64,000 nucleotides of DNA from Datisca glomerata (taxonomy: Eukaryota; Streptophyta; Magnoliopsida; Cucurbitales; Datiscaceae): positions 682,001 through 746,000 of the forward strand of contig QANY01011382.1 of the NCBI GenBank assembly GCA_003255025.1, given 5' to 3'. Made by a program: the position numbers and the translations under genes. Of this stretch, positions 50,588-60,522 are shown one piece after another (position 1 is the first letter of the stretch; every line of letters begins with the position of its first letter). Under the pieces are notes generated by a model that saw only the letters and a list, made by a program, of their open reading frames with translations, ran no database searches and was not told the origin of the DNA.

Positions 50588-50628
50588 TGTTGAAGAAAGA
50601 AAAGCTGCAGCCTTTTCTTTCTTCAACA
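50588..50628. repeat. perfect 41-bp palindrome at copia 3' boundary
   Basis: A 17-bp arm TGTTGAAGAAAGAAAAG is followed by the 7-nt spacer CTGCAGC and then the exact reverse complement of the arm. It starts at the first base after the polypurine tract and has TG…CA ends, so it occupies the place of a 3' LTR. Confidence 0.9.
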
Positions 50629-51485
50629 GATATAATACAGTCCACTTCTTTATGCTAGGAATTGCATCGCCCATCATAAGAATCAAACCCTTGAATGTAA
50701 CACGATCAAATGCCCCTATTAAATTGCATTGTCCTCAAACTAACGCATACAAAAGCAATGATTGTATCAAACAAGAATCATTGGAGAACAATGAAAGCAA
50801 TTATGCAATCAAATTAGGGTTCATAGCTAATGAAAACTGTTGAATCGAAACGGTACCGATCAGGCCAGATGGAGCCACCGGAGATTACCATGAGAAGCGG
50901 CGGAACTAAGGGTTCAGATTCGGATAGATCAATCGGATTGCGTCGATGAAAACAAAAGATTTTTTGACAACCTGTACAATAAAAGAAATTGGAAAAAAAT
51001 GTTGTAAATTAAAAGACAGAGCTCTTATGGTCCGTTTGAACCAATTTTGAGAGGCAGATGATTTCAAATTCTAATAAGAAAAGAAAATGAAATGATTTAA
51101 ATTAATACTTTGTAATTAAATGAATTTTGAAAAAATTATGGATTTAATTAACATTATTAAAAAAATATAAAAACAGAGAAAGAACAGATTCCTATGATTC
51201 TGCTGCAAGAAAATCTAGGTGGATAAGAGCTCTGACAAAAAAAACAGAGAGAGAACAAGTTATCAGGATTCTGAACAAATTCGTACAAGGCTTCCCAATC
51301 TCCGTTTATCATAAAATTTGAAGAGAAACGAGGAAGCAAAAATTGAAGAACAGATTATTAGAAAAAATGGACGAACCTGGAATTTGTTGATAAAATCAGA
51401 AAAAAAAATTGAAGAACACATTATCTGAAAAAATTGAAGAGAAATGAGAAAGCAAAAGAGAAGAACCATTACTACAGATCAGAGG

Positions 51486-51489
<4 letters not shown>
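50629..51489. other. flank of copia, no confirmed gene
   Basis: AT-rich except for a GC-richer patch at 50845–50945 containing a 26-codon + strand frame starting MEPPEITMRS. I see no similarity or splice context that would make this a gene. Confidence 0.4.

Positions 51490-51549
<60 letters not shown>
51490..51549. repeat. (GA)n microsatellite, ~60 bp
   Basis: About 29 GA dinucleotides without interruption. Frames reading RERERE or SLSLSL across it are artefacts. Confidence 0.9.
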
Positions 51550-51551
<2 letters not shown>

Positions 51552-51794
51552 TTGCTGAAAGTTGCTGGAATGGACGAAGCTAAGCTGAAAGAGATATATA
51601 CTGAAAGCTGGTTTGTTGGGGATAGAAACGGAAACGACAGTACTTGTTGATAAAATCTATCAAAATCCCCGCAAATCTGCTGCTTTTGAACAGAAAAATC
51701 TATTGGATAACCTGAGAATTTCAAATCCATTTAAATCCGGTTAAATTTTTAAGTTTTCAAAAAATAGAATTCATTTCAAATTATAGAATTGATA

Positions 51795-51880
51795 TAAACC
51801 TCAACCTTAAACCTTAAACCCTAAATTCTAAATCTAAACACTAAATCTTAAATCTTAAACCCTAAATTTTAAAAAAATTA
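51795..51880. repeat. degenerate telomere-like tract (CCCTAAA type)
   Basis: Variants of the plant telomere unit: 'aaaccttaaaccctaaattc' followed by 'taaatctaaacactaaatc' and 'cttaaaccctaaa'. Too diverged to be a functional telomere. Confidence 0.65.
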
Positions 51881-52138
51881 ATTTAATTTAAAAAATTAAA
51901 TTAACAATTTCGCTTCTAAAAATTTAGCAATATTTCTTTTGAGAATTAATTAAATATTTCTTCTAATATGTTATATATATATATATATATCGGGACGTGA
52001 CAAAGTCGACTAAACATATATAAAATTCACATCATCTACAAAGATGATTACCTATAAAACTGAAAACGAGCTTATAAGCGAATTATATATATATATATAT
52101 AAAATTCCTATCCCGTTCGAGACGAAATTTTTATTATT

Positions 52139-52302
52139 TAGGGTTAGGGTTTTAGGGTTTACCGACAAAAACTTGTGCTCGAAAAAAAAAATATTTCTTC
52201 TCAAACATGGGTTTTTCTAGTCCAAGTGTATCGTTGATATTTCTTTTCAAATATATATTTCTTTAGAGTTTAGGGTTTAGGGTTAGGGTTTATGGTTTAT
52301 GG
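52139..52302. repeat. telomere-like tracts (TTTAGGG type)
   Basis: Two short blocks, 'tttagggttagggtttt' at about 52139 and 'gtttagggtttagggttag' at about 52268, in the orientation opposite to the tract at 51.8 kb. Confidence 0.65.
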
Positions 52303-52570
52303 AATATAAGAATTTATCTAATGAATACTACTTATTTAACAAATTCGATTGATTGATACGAGTTGATTTTCTATTATGATAAATTGACTAAACAATAGCG
52401 TCTTACTCAACTACATCTAATTTATAAACCAAAATCTACCCAACTATATCTAGTTTATAAAAATAACTTCAAATCCAATCTGATAAATTGAATTCTGATT
52501 AACAGATCAGAATAGTGCTTTGAATTGTGGGCATTTTATTTTTGTTAGTTAATTATGTGCATTAATTAAT

Positions 52571-52643
52571 CTGGTTTGATCTTGTAGAATAGTGCTCTAG
52601 AATGTGGTTTGATCTTGTAGTACAATTAGTCTCATACCATGAC
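52571..52643 (-). pseudogene. nuclear plastid-DNA fragment, ndhG (copy 4)
   Basis: Minus strand reads 'SWYETNCTTRSNHILEH', a diverged and internally repeated version of the NdhG C-terminal segment '[18 protein letters not shown]'. It is a partial copy. Confidence 0.5.
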
Positions 52644-52677
52644 GTTATTTCTCTTAAGTGATAGTTCAAATATTTTT

Positions 52678-52743
52678 TTACGGGATTATTTGGACTACAA
52701 GTTCAAACCAGATTTTAGAGCAAGATTTGATAAGTAATAGTCC
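52678..52743 (+). pseudogene. nuclear plastid-DNA fragment, ndhG (copy 3, inverted)
   Basis: Plus strand reads '[20 protein letters not shown]', the same NdhG C-terminal segment as the neighbouring minus-strand copies but in opposite orientation. Confidence 0.65.
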
Positions 52744-52810
52744 AAAATAAATAGATAAAGCAAAGAAATAGAATTGGGATACAATGCACATTAATCCAAC
52801 GTTATTCATT

Positions 52811-52930
52811 TTAGACTATTACTTATTAAATCTTGCTCTAGAATCTGGTTTGATCTTGTAGTCTAAATAATTTCATACCATGATGTATCTATAATAGTAG
52901 TCATTAGTGAAACAAAAATACTAGAATAGT
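52811..52930 (-). pseudogene. nuclear plastid-DNA fragment, ndhG (copy 2)
   Basis: Minus strand reads '[19 protein letters not shown]', a stop, then '[16 protein letters not shown]', matching the C-terminal third of plastid NdhG (NADH dehydrogenase-like complex subunit 6). One in-frame stop replaces the tryptophan of IIWTT. Confidence 0.75.
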
Positions 52931-53092
52931 TACAGTGAAAACCCAAAAAATGGATCCATTTATAATCTTCTATCAGTTGGATTAATAGATCGTCTAATTC
53001 AAAATGATAACAGAATACATAGGTTGTTAGGAGTTCTATTATACATAGAACAAAGTGAAATTGAGATTGCAGGTGCTAGTTCTAAAGATTTT

Positions 53093-53300
53093 TTACTGGC
53101 GAGCCACGACAATTGCTCCTATCAAAGTAGCTAAAAGAATTATCGAAAGGAGTTCAAATGGAAGAAAAAATCTTTTGATAAATGAATTCTAATTTGTTGA
53201 CTATTACTTATCAAATCTTGCTCTAGAATCTGGTTTGATCTTGTAGTCCAAATAATCTCATACCATGGCGTATCTAGAATAGTAGCCATTTCTGACTTTT
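53093..53300 (-). pseudogene. nuclear plastid-DNA fragment, ndhG C-terminus (copy 1)
   Basis: Minus strand reads '[20 protein letters not shown]', continues '[18 protein letters not shown]', and after a one-base frame change in a T run reads '[20 protein letters not shown]' and ARQ-stop, the native NdhG end. It is joined directly to an ndhI start on its 5' side, an order not found in intact plastomes, where most of ndhI and the front of ndhG lie between these points. Confidence 0.8.
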
Positions 53301-53324
53301 TGGATTGGTATAAATAATTAAATT

Positions 53325-53480
53325 TTACTCCAATGTGATTAATGTTTCGTAAGGATATTGAATAGTTACATGTAAGCGATTTGCACGGGATAAAGTAATC
53401 ATGAAACTTTGACCAATGTAGTTTGTAACTCGTACTGTTTGTTGACCATAATTCATGAACCCAGTTACCATAGGGAACAT
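53325..53480 (-). pseudogene. nuclear plastid-DNA fragment, ndhI N-terminus
   Basis: Minus strand starts [17 protein letters not shown] at 53480 and continues '[19 protein letters not shown]' and [10 protein letters not shown] before a stop after 51 codons. This is the N-terminus of plastid NdhI (native about 160–180 residues). The two 4Fe-4S cysteine clusters are absent because the gene is cut before them. The gene is flanked by nuclear repeats, so this is plastid DNA moved to the nucleus rather than a functional gene. Confidence 0.85.
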
Positions 53481-56400
53481 ATTGTAATATCTATAAATAA
53501 TTTTATGTTTGTTTCTTTCTCTTGTTTGAGACGAGTCGTGAAAAACAAAAACACCTTAAAGACATCAATCTAATTTAACATTATGTCCAAATACTTTAAG
53601 GAATACATATGTTACTCAAGTAACTATAATAATGAGGACTGGTTAGATTGGTACAAATGTGATTCATATGAAAAAAACCCGATTGATTCATTATCAAGAA
53701 TGGCTTTTGATCCCAGGGTCCCCACCAACTTTGTTTTCAGTTTTAGTATAGTAATTCTTTTAGATATTTGCACATTTTTTTGTTAGTGACTACACTAAAA
53801 TTATAATTGTGACCCCATTAAAAATTTTCAAATCTAATTGTTTTGTAAATGTTCCTCGGTTTTGAAATTTCTATTTCTTTTTCCTTTTTTAATCTACTTG
53901 TTTATAAATTTACACGCTTTTTGTTTCTAAATACTACAAACCCTCTGGCACTATGTGTATATTCTCGAGTATCTTAAATCTAATTATTTGATAGAATTAG
54001 AGTTTAGGATTTAAGGTTTAGGGTTTAGGGTTTAGGGGATCAGGCTTGTACACATTATGTAATTGAGATGATCAAAGTATTGGAGACTTGATGATAAGAT
54101 GGTTGCTACATTGAAAAAATTGTGTACAGTCCTGATCCGCCTTGAAAATTATGTCTATATTAGTTAAATCAATCTTGCACTTTTTGATTGTTCATTTGTG
54201 CAGTATCTAAAATCTTTCAAGTTTCTGGTTAACAAGGCGGATCAAAATAATTTAATTACTTTGGAAAACAATTTTAGAAAAACACTCTTAATTTCATTCT
54301 AAAAACAATAATGTACATCATAGCCCACTAAATTCAACTAATATACTAAATAATTATTAAATTATCATTCGACTCAAATGGTAATTTTTTTAATCTAATT
54401 AATGTCGTTTTCATTTACATTCTCCAATATATTTACCACCACTAGATCATTACAACTGCATCTTCTCCACCCTTTTTGCATTATCGAGCTTCTTCTTCCT
54501 TTTTGTTTCATTTTTTTTTCATGATTGAAACTTCTTCTTTAACGAGACAGTGCTAAAAAAATCGAGCACCCAGTGAAGCATTATTCTTCTTCTTCAACGA
54601 GAGGTGCTCATATCTAAAACTCAAGTGTTTTTGTCACTGTTCCCCCTAGTGGCATGTTTATTTTCTCGTAAAATTACTCTTGTTCATGTTGGTGAAAATT
54701 TATTGATTGTTATCATGATGTACCTTTTGTATGACATTGGACAAATGACAAATCTAAGTCAGAATTGACTAAATCAAGAGTTCAAGTAGTTGTTTATGAA
54801 TACTTGAACCCTTTAAGTAATTATTTGATTATGTCAATAAGTAAATCGAAGTCAGAATTGACTGCTTGAATGTTTCAAGTAATTTTTTTTGAATACTTTA
54901 ACCTCTCAAATAGAAAATTATGTGTCTATGAAAGGCTAAATTCCCCTAACCATCCATGAACATATCTACAAATTGGATATATTTTTTAATGAGCATATGT
55001 TAACGTATTGTTGGTGTAACTGGTTAGAATCCTCATAATCAGCTATTGAAGGTGCCAAGTGTAAGTGTCAACAACTTTGCATGTAATGAGTAAATGTCGT
55101 TGCGGAAGAATGGCAACTGTGAATATATTTGAGTATATAATTGTTGTGACGCCAATATATGTGAATTTCTTAGATGATGCAACCCTGTTGATGAAGTAAA
55201 ATAATTTTTTTATCGTGAGCAAGGAGAATGTGAAAGATTTATCAGAAGTAAAGAACTTAAAAGTGTTAAAGGATGAGTTAAGACAGATGAAAAGTCTCTT
55301 TCATGTTTGCATTGGGTGTTGCATATTTCTAACCAAAGCCATCATATAATAGATGTAAGTAGTTTATTTATATATAATTGGTATGCAACGAAATTATTAA
55401 TCAAACACTGTGATTTTGTGTTGAAAATGTATGATTTTTCTTAATAATTTTTTGCATCTCTATTTGTGTATTGCAATTAAAGAATGATATTTTTACTTGT
55501 CGTGAGTTCATACACCACAAAAATAAACAAGTTATAGAATCCATATTCATTATCTATAATCTATATTTATATCCATATCCATAATCAAATAACTATTTAT
55601 ATGGTTCAAGTATTCAGAAATAACTACTTCAACCATTCAAATAGTCAATTTTCACTTCGATTTGTTTATAAGCAGAATCAAACAACTACTTGAGGAATTC
55701 AAGTAATAACAAATAAAGACTTGAACCTTTCAAGAAGTTGAGTTTGACTTCCATTTGTTTACTGTGAGAGACAACTAACTACTCGAGGGATTCAAGTAGT
55801 TATAAGCAACTACATGAGCCTATCAAGTAGTGTTTTTATACTACCTAAACTGTTTATGTTTTTTCATATAGTCATAAATTCTACATCTAATATACAAACG
55901 AGATTTATTCGGATCGTATTAAAATATCATATTAAAATATTGTTGGATGGAATTTCGATTTGGAGAGACTTTTGACCGATTGCCTGCCCCTTCATTAAAA
56001 TTACTATAAAGGGGAAAACATTAAAATTAGTATGAAGGGGAAAACGTATGAAGAAGAAGAACCATTCAGAATGGGCAAAATACATTTCAATGTATGTCAA
56101 TACTATATAAAATACATAAAATCCATACAAATAGATTGATAAAATTCAAAAACATCTTAATAAGGAAAAACAAGTTTACACATGTGAATGGAGATAGCTC
56201 TTGATAAGTACAATTGGATGGTATATCAAGTGGTGTGCTTCACATACCATTGAAAAAAAATGAAGCACCATTTTTCTCCCATGCAAAAGGCAGTGGTAGA
56301 GAAGATGAAGTTTCAATTATGAAAAAAGGAGAAAAAAATGGAGGTTGTTGTATTTTTCCTTTCAAATCCGGCAAGACAGCTCATGAGGAGTAGAAAGTTG

Positions 56401-58224
56401 CGAGAACCTAGGGTGGGGTTTGCTTTATAGGAAGCCAAAGTCAGCCTTTTTACAAACTTATTAAAGGGGGAGAGCGCCAGGACGGCGTCAAGGAGAACGT
56501 CGAGACGCGCTCCAACTAAGATCTTTTTTCAAACCTGCTCCCATTTCGAGCCAAGAGAGATAGCCCATTCCTTGCTGATTGCCTAACTTCGGGTATTTTC
56601 AAGGCTCATGAAACAAAATATCCTTCTTCCTCAGCATCAGGCGATGTCTCAGTATCATCGGCATCCAAACCAGAATTTGACTCCGAAGAAGGACAACTCA
56701 CTTTTCAATAATCACCCGACAAGTCGAATCCCTATCATCAGAATGGAGGTTGTTGTATTTTTTCTTTCTAGTTTGTGTTAGTTGAAAGGATTTTCTCCTT
56801 ACGTGGAGGATGTTTCGCAACGTGTCACTGTCAGTAATTGTACCACTTATTACTTGTACTTGTTGTAACCTTCCTTTTAGTGATTAACGAGTTATTAAAA
56901 TGCGCTTTGCACGGGATGAACTAAAAAATAAAAATTTAACATAATATACTAAGCGAATGATCGAAAAGTATAAAATATACAATATTTAAAAATATGTGCA
57001 AAGAGAAGTATTATAGAATAATTTGTATTTGTAGAATTCATAAAAACATATTAGATTCCTTTCGAGTATATATAGTTGCTTCAAACTATTATTTTTAATT
57101 ATATGTTTTAGCTGATAAATTTATATTTGATTTATATCATACATTTTTAATGTGTCTTATTTTCGTTTCACATGTTAAGATATGTTATCTTAAGTTTTAA
57201 TATATTGAATGATCAAGTATGTAATAGGCAGATATTCTAAAAATGGTATGAACAATTTTATAAAAAAGAAAGATAAAAGTTCCATATAAATCATTTAATT
57301 TAAAATTATTATTATTTAATCTTAAAATTTATGAAGACAACTAAGCAATTCTATGACTCAATGAAGCATTTTTGTCCAAAATATTCAATTTATTGTCGGT
57401 CAAAATAATGTCTCAAAAGTTAAAAGGCACTTAATATACGATAGTTAGATAATACGAAAAAAAATAATATAGAGCATCCAGTGTTGGTAGAATTCATAAA
57501 AAACATATCAAATTTCATTCAATTCTAGTGTTTAATAATATTTTTTAACTAATAAAATTACGTTTGATATATTTTTACGTTTTTAGTGTGTTTTGTTTCA
57601 TTTCATACATCTTTAAAAAATCTTATCTTTATAGATTTAAGTCATACAACTGCTTATATTAAAAAGTTTAATATATTATAATAAACGACTGATATAAAAC
57701 GTAATTAAAAAAATGATAGAACAATTTAATAATTTTTATATTTAGACAATATAGTCCAAAAAGTTAAGCTTTCGTTGTAAATTTATGTAAATAATAAAAG
57801 GTTATTTAAATGTTATTTAGTATATTATGCCAAAAAAACTTTTAATGTGAAATTTTAACATTAAAGTTTAATTTGAATTATGTTTGATTATTAATAGATG
57901 CAAGATTAAATTTTAATAAAGTCAAGATTAATTAAATTAATGAAATAAGAGAGACCGTAAAAAAGAAGAAGTGGCATTTGTTTTATTTCATATAAGGGTA
58001 TGAAAGTAATTTCATTTGATATTAGAATTACAATTATATTGTAAACTAGAACTGCTTATATTTTCTGCTACAATTTAATTGTCTCCAAATATTTGTAAAG
58101 TATAACTGCATGCAAACTATGATTGCATCATATTTAAGGATTACTCTAAATAAATATGATAATTCATTTATAAAAATATTACAATAGAATTACAAAGAAT
58201 GATAGCGTAAAACAAGACCTTAGT
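53481..58224. other. AT-rich region, no gene recognised
   Basis: A 67-codon + frame at 53583–53786 (starting MSKYFKEYICYSSN) adjoins the plastid-derived cluster but I do not recognise it. 54.4–56.1 kb shows repeated 'tcaagtag' phrases and no coding signal. 56440–56720 is GC-richer and one + frame reads 'SSASGDVSVSSASKPEFDSE', possibly a decayed transposon or gene fragment, not identified. The rest is AT-rich. Confidence 0.4.
54000..54040. repeat. telomere-like tract (TTTAGGG type)
   Basis: Three near-perfect units 'ggtttagggtttagggttta' preceded by degenerate ones. This is the closest of the three blocks to the canonical repeat. Confidence 0.7.
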
Positions 58225-58233
58225 TAAATTTAG

Positions 58234-59758
58234 GGAAAAGTAAACGAACATCCCATGAGTTTTGCCTAAAAGACACAAACCCCCATCTAGTTTCAAAAAG
58301 ACACAAACCCCCCTCTATTTTCAAAAAAGACACAAACCCCCATTGATATTTCATTTGTGGACAAAAAACCCAAAAAATTCTTAAATATTTTTTAACGCCG
58401 TCAGAGTCAAAGAAATTCGTTTGATAAACTTCGGCCCAGCTTCTTTCATCACGAGAAAGGGGTGAACCCTAGATAGATATCAGAAAATGTTCTTTCAGAA
58501 AAGAGAATTCGCAGACCCACAAGAGAAAGTCTAATGCCCATTGCATGATTTTCATAATTGTATTGAAATTTTTGTCTTGTATCTATGAAGAAAGATTTTC
58601 CCTCGGGTTCAGACCCTAAATGTCATACTTTGAATGTTCTTTTTAATGAGGACACCTCATATTTTCTTTAACCTAATTAATCAATACCATTGTGGCAGGA
58701 GGGGTCTTGCCCATCAGCCTCCTTTGCCAAGAGGTGGCAGGAGCGCAACGACCTAGCCCAAACCTATTTAGATGAAAAAGTAAGGCAAGGCGTATGAAGG
58801 GAGCGACGACCCTTGTTGAAGATAACTCCAAAAAATCAACTAATTTTCTAATACCAAAAATGCCCCCACTTGATATTATACTAATGGGACACGGGTTATA
58901 TCAAAATGATATAACCCAAAGAAGCCCCAAGTAAGAGAGACACACGGATAAGACAACCGCGACGAAGGAAGAACCGCCAAGCACCACCTGCAAAGCACCA
59001 CCGGTAGGTAGGGGTTTCTTCAATGCTTCTTTCCTGTTTGGGTAAGTTTTTGGGTAGGGTCTGTTCGCGATTTGGGTAAGCACAGTGGAATGGAGTTTCA
59101 AAATGTTCTGTTCGTATGTATTTCTGTTCGCAAATTTCATGTTATTTCATTCAATCTTTCACGAATTGCTTCTATACCCAATCTCTCACGAATTGATTCT
59201 AAAAGCAATAATAAAAAAATCACGTTCAATTGCTTCTAAAAACCCAATCACTCACAAATTTGATTTTTAGAAGCAATTCTTGAAAGATTGAATGAAAATA
59301 CATGAAAATTGCGAACATAAATATCATACGAACAGAAAATTTCGAAACCCCATTCTACCATGCTTACCCAAATCGCGAACAGAAATCCCTATCCAAAAAT
59401 TTACCGCAACAAAAAAGAAGATATTGAAGAAACCCCCACCCACCGGTGGTGCTTGGCGGTTCTTCCTTCGTCACAGTCGTTCTATTTGTGTCTCTCTCTT
59501 TCTCGGGGCTTCTTTGGGTTATATCATTGATATAACCTAGTATAATATTAAGTGGTGGTATTTTTTATATTAGGAAAAAAAATTTGACGGCCTTAAAAAA
59601 ATATTTAACGATTTTAAGATTTTTTATCCACAAAATGAAATGTCAAGAGAGGTTTGTGTATTTTTTGAAATTAAAAAGAAATTTATGTCCTTTTTAAAAT
59701 TAGAAATGATTTATGTCTTTTAAGCAAATCTAAGAAAGTGTTATGTATATTTTTCCTC
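58234..59758. mobile_element. foldback Mutator-like element with 9-bp TSD
   Basis: Bounded by TAAATTTAG on both sides (58225–58233 and 59759–59767). Left end GGAAAAGTAAACGAACAT; right end on the other strand (GA)GGAAAAATATACATAACA, so the termini are inverted with some divergence. Almost the whole right half mirrors the left. A segment at about 58420–58850 is present only on the left. No transposase is encoded. The 9-bp duplication suggests Mutator-family mobilisation. Confidence 0.7.
58855..59575. repeat. nested inverted repeat, ~330-bp arms
   Basis: 'ggttatatcaaaatgatata' near 58894 pairs with 'tatatcattgatataacc' near 59520. 'gaaggaagaaccgccaagca' in the left arm pairs with 'tgcttggcggttcttccttc' in the right. 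'gttcgcgatttgggtaagca' pairs with 'tgcttacccaaatcgcgaac'. Arms of about 330 bp face each other across a short centre near 59.2 kb. Both arms carry corresponding short frames containing KKP-PTGGA. Confidence 0.8.
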
Positions 59759-59767
59759 TAAATTTAG

Positions 59768-60513
59768 TTTCGGATTTCATCGTGGGTTTTGCACAATATT
59801 CAAAACCCCTTGAATTTCGAGATTGGAATCCGAGCTTCAACCTCAAATTCCAAAGTGGGAAATTTGACTCAAAAGGAGGGATTTGGATGAGAACATACAA
59901 ATGTCCCTCATGTATCAAAAATATTACAAAAATCCCCTTACCAAAGTAATTTTTTATTATAATTGATTTTAAAATAACATCTATGATATATATAAGATGA
60001 TCATAAAAATATATTTTAAATAAATTTGACGTAAGAAAGAAATTGATGACTAATATATCATTGGCGCGGTAATTTATATATGTGACAAAATTATATACAT
60101 TCTTAACTAACTTTATCAGAGTTTCATCTAATTCAAATAAAGAGATAAAAGTATTTGACAAAAAATGTTAAGAGAGAAAAGTAATAAATTGCAATGCATA
60201 ATATTTTTGAAGAAAAATTATGACAAGAGATAATATTATCAAACTCATATACTTTATATTTCTAGTAATATATCACATTTGTGAAAAGACTTATAATATC
60301 CAAGATGATTAAAGGATTATGAAACTAGTTAGTAAATTAAAATAATTACATATTCAAGAATTTAAAAAGTTGAATTCTTTAATATTTTTATTGATAATTA
60401 TATATAAAACTTGTAGATTCACGTAGAACACATGTATTAGAGAATTAGTCTAAAACAATGCACGTTCTTTAGTTGGTGGACCTTACAATTCACCTCGTGT
60501 TGATGAATTCTAA
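59768..60513. other. AT-rich spacer between two MULE-type elements
   Basis: I see no gene. The frame at 59743–59949 (+) includes 'EFRDWNPSFNLKFQSGKF' but has no recognised similarity and lies at the element boundary. Confidence 0.45.
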
Positions 60514-60522
60514 TATTTATTA

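Larger units (their letters stand above)
46287..50628 (+). mobile_element. Ty1/copia retrotransposon body, LTRs not recognisable
   Basis: A primer-binding site TGGTATCAGAGC (46287–46298), complementary to initiator tRNA-Met, opens the internal region. A gag–pol sequence follows. A purine tract 'gagggggag' ends at 50587, directly before TGTTGAAG, where a 3' LTR should begin. From there only a 41-bp perfect palindrome is seen, and I find no copy of it or of the following sequence upstream of the PBS. The domain order gag, protease, integrase, RT, RNase H is that of copia (integrase before RT). Frame shifts and stops make it inactive. Confidence 0.85.

Noticed and set aside
46392..50686. Minus-strand frames opposite copia gag-pol
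   Set aside because: Antisense of the recognised retrotransposon coding sequence.
50850..50940. Short + frame MEPPEITMRS… after the copia body
   Set aside because: Only 26 codons, no splice partner and no recognised similarity; mentioned only as a GC-richer patch.
56440..56720. GC-richer segment with a serine-rich frame as a viral or retroelement gag
   Set aside because: No zinc knuckle, protease or polymerase motif nearby; not enough to assign.
58901..59540. Hydrophobic frames in the foldback arms as genes
   Set aside because: They are inverted copies of each other inside a mobile element and resemble no family I know.
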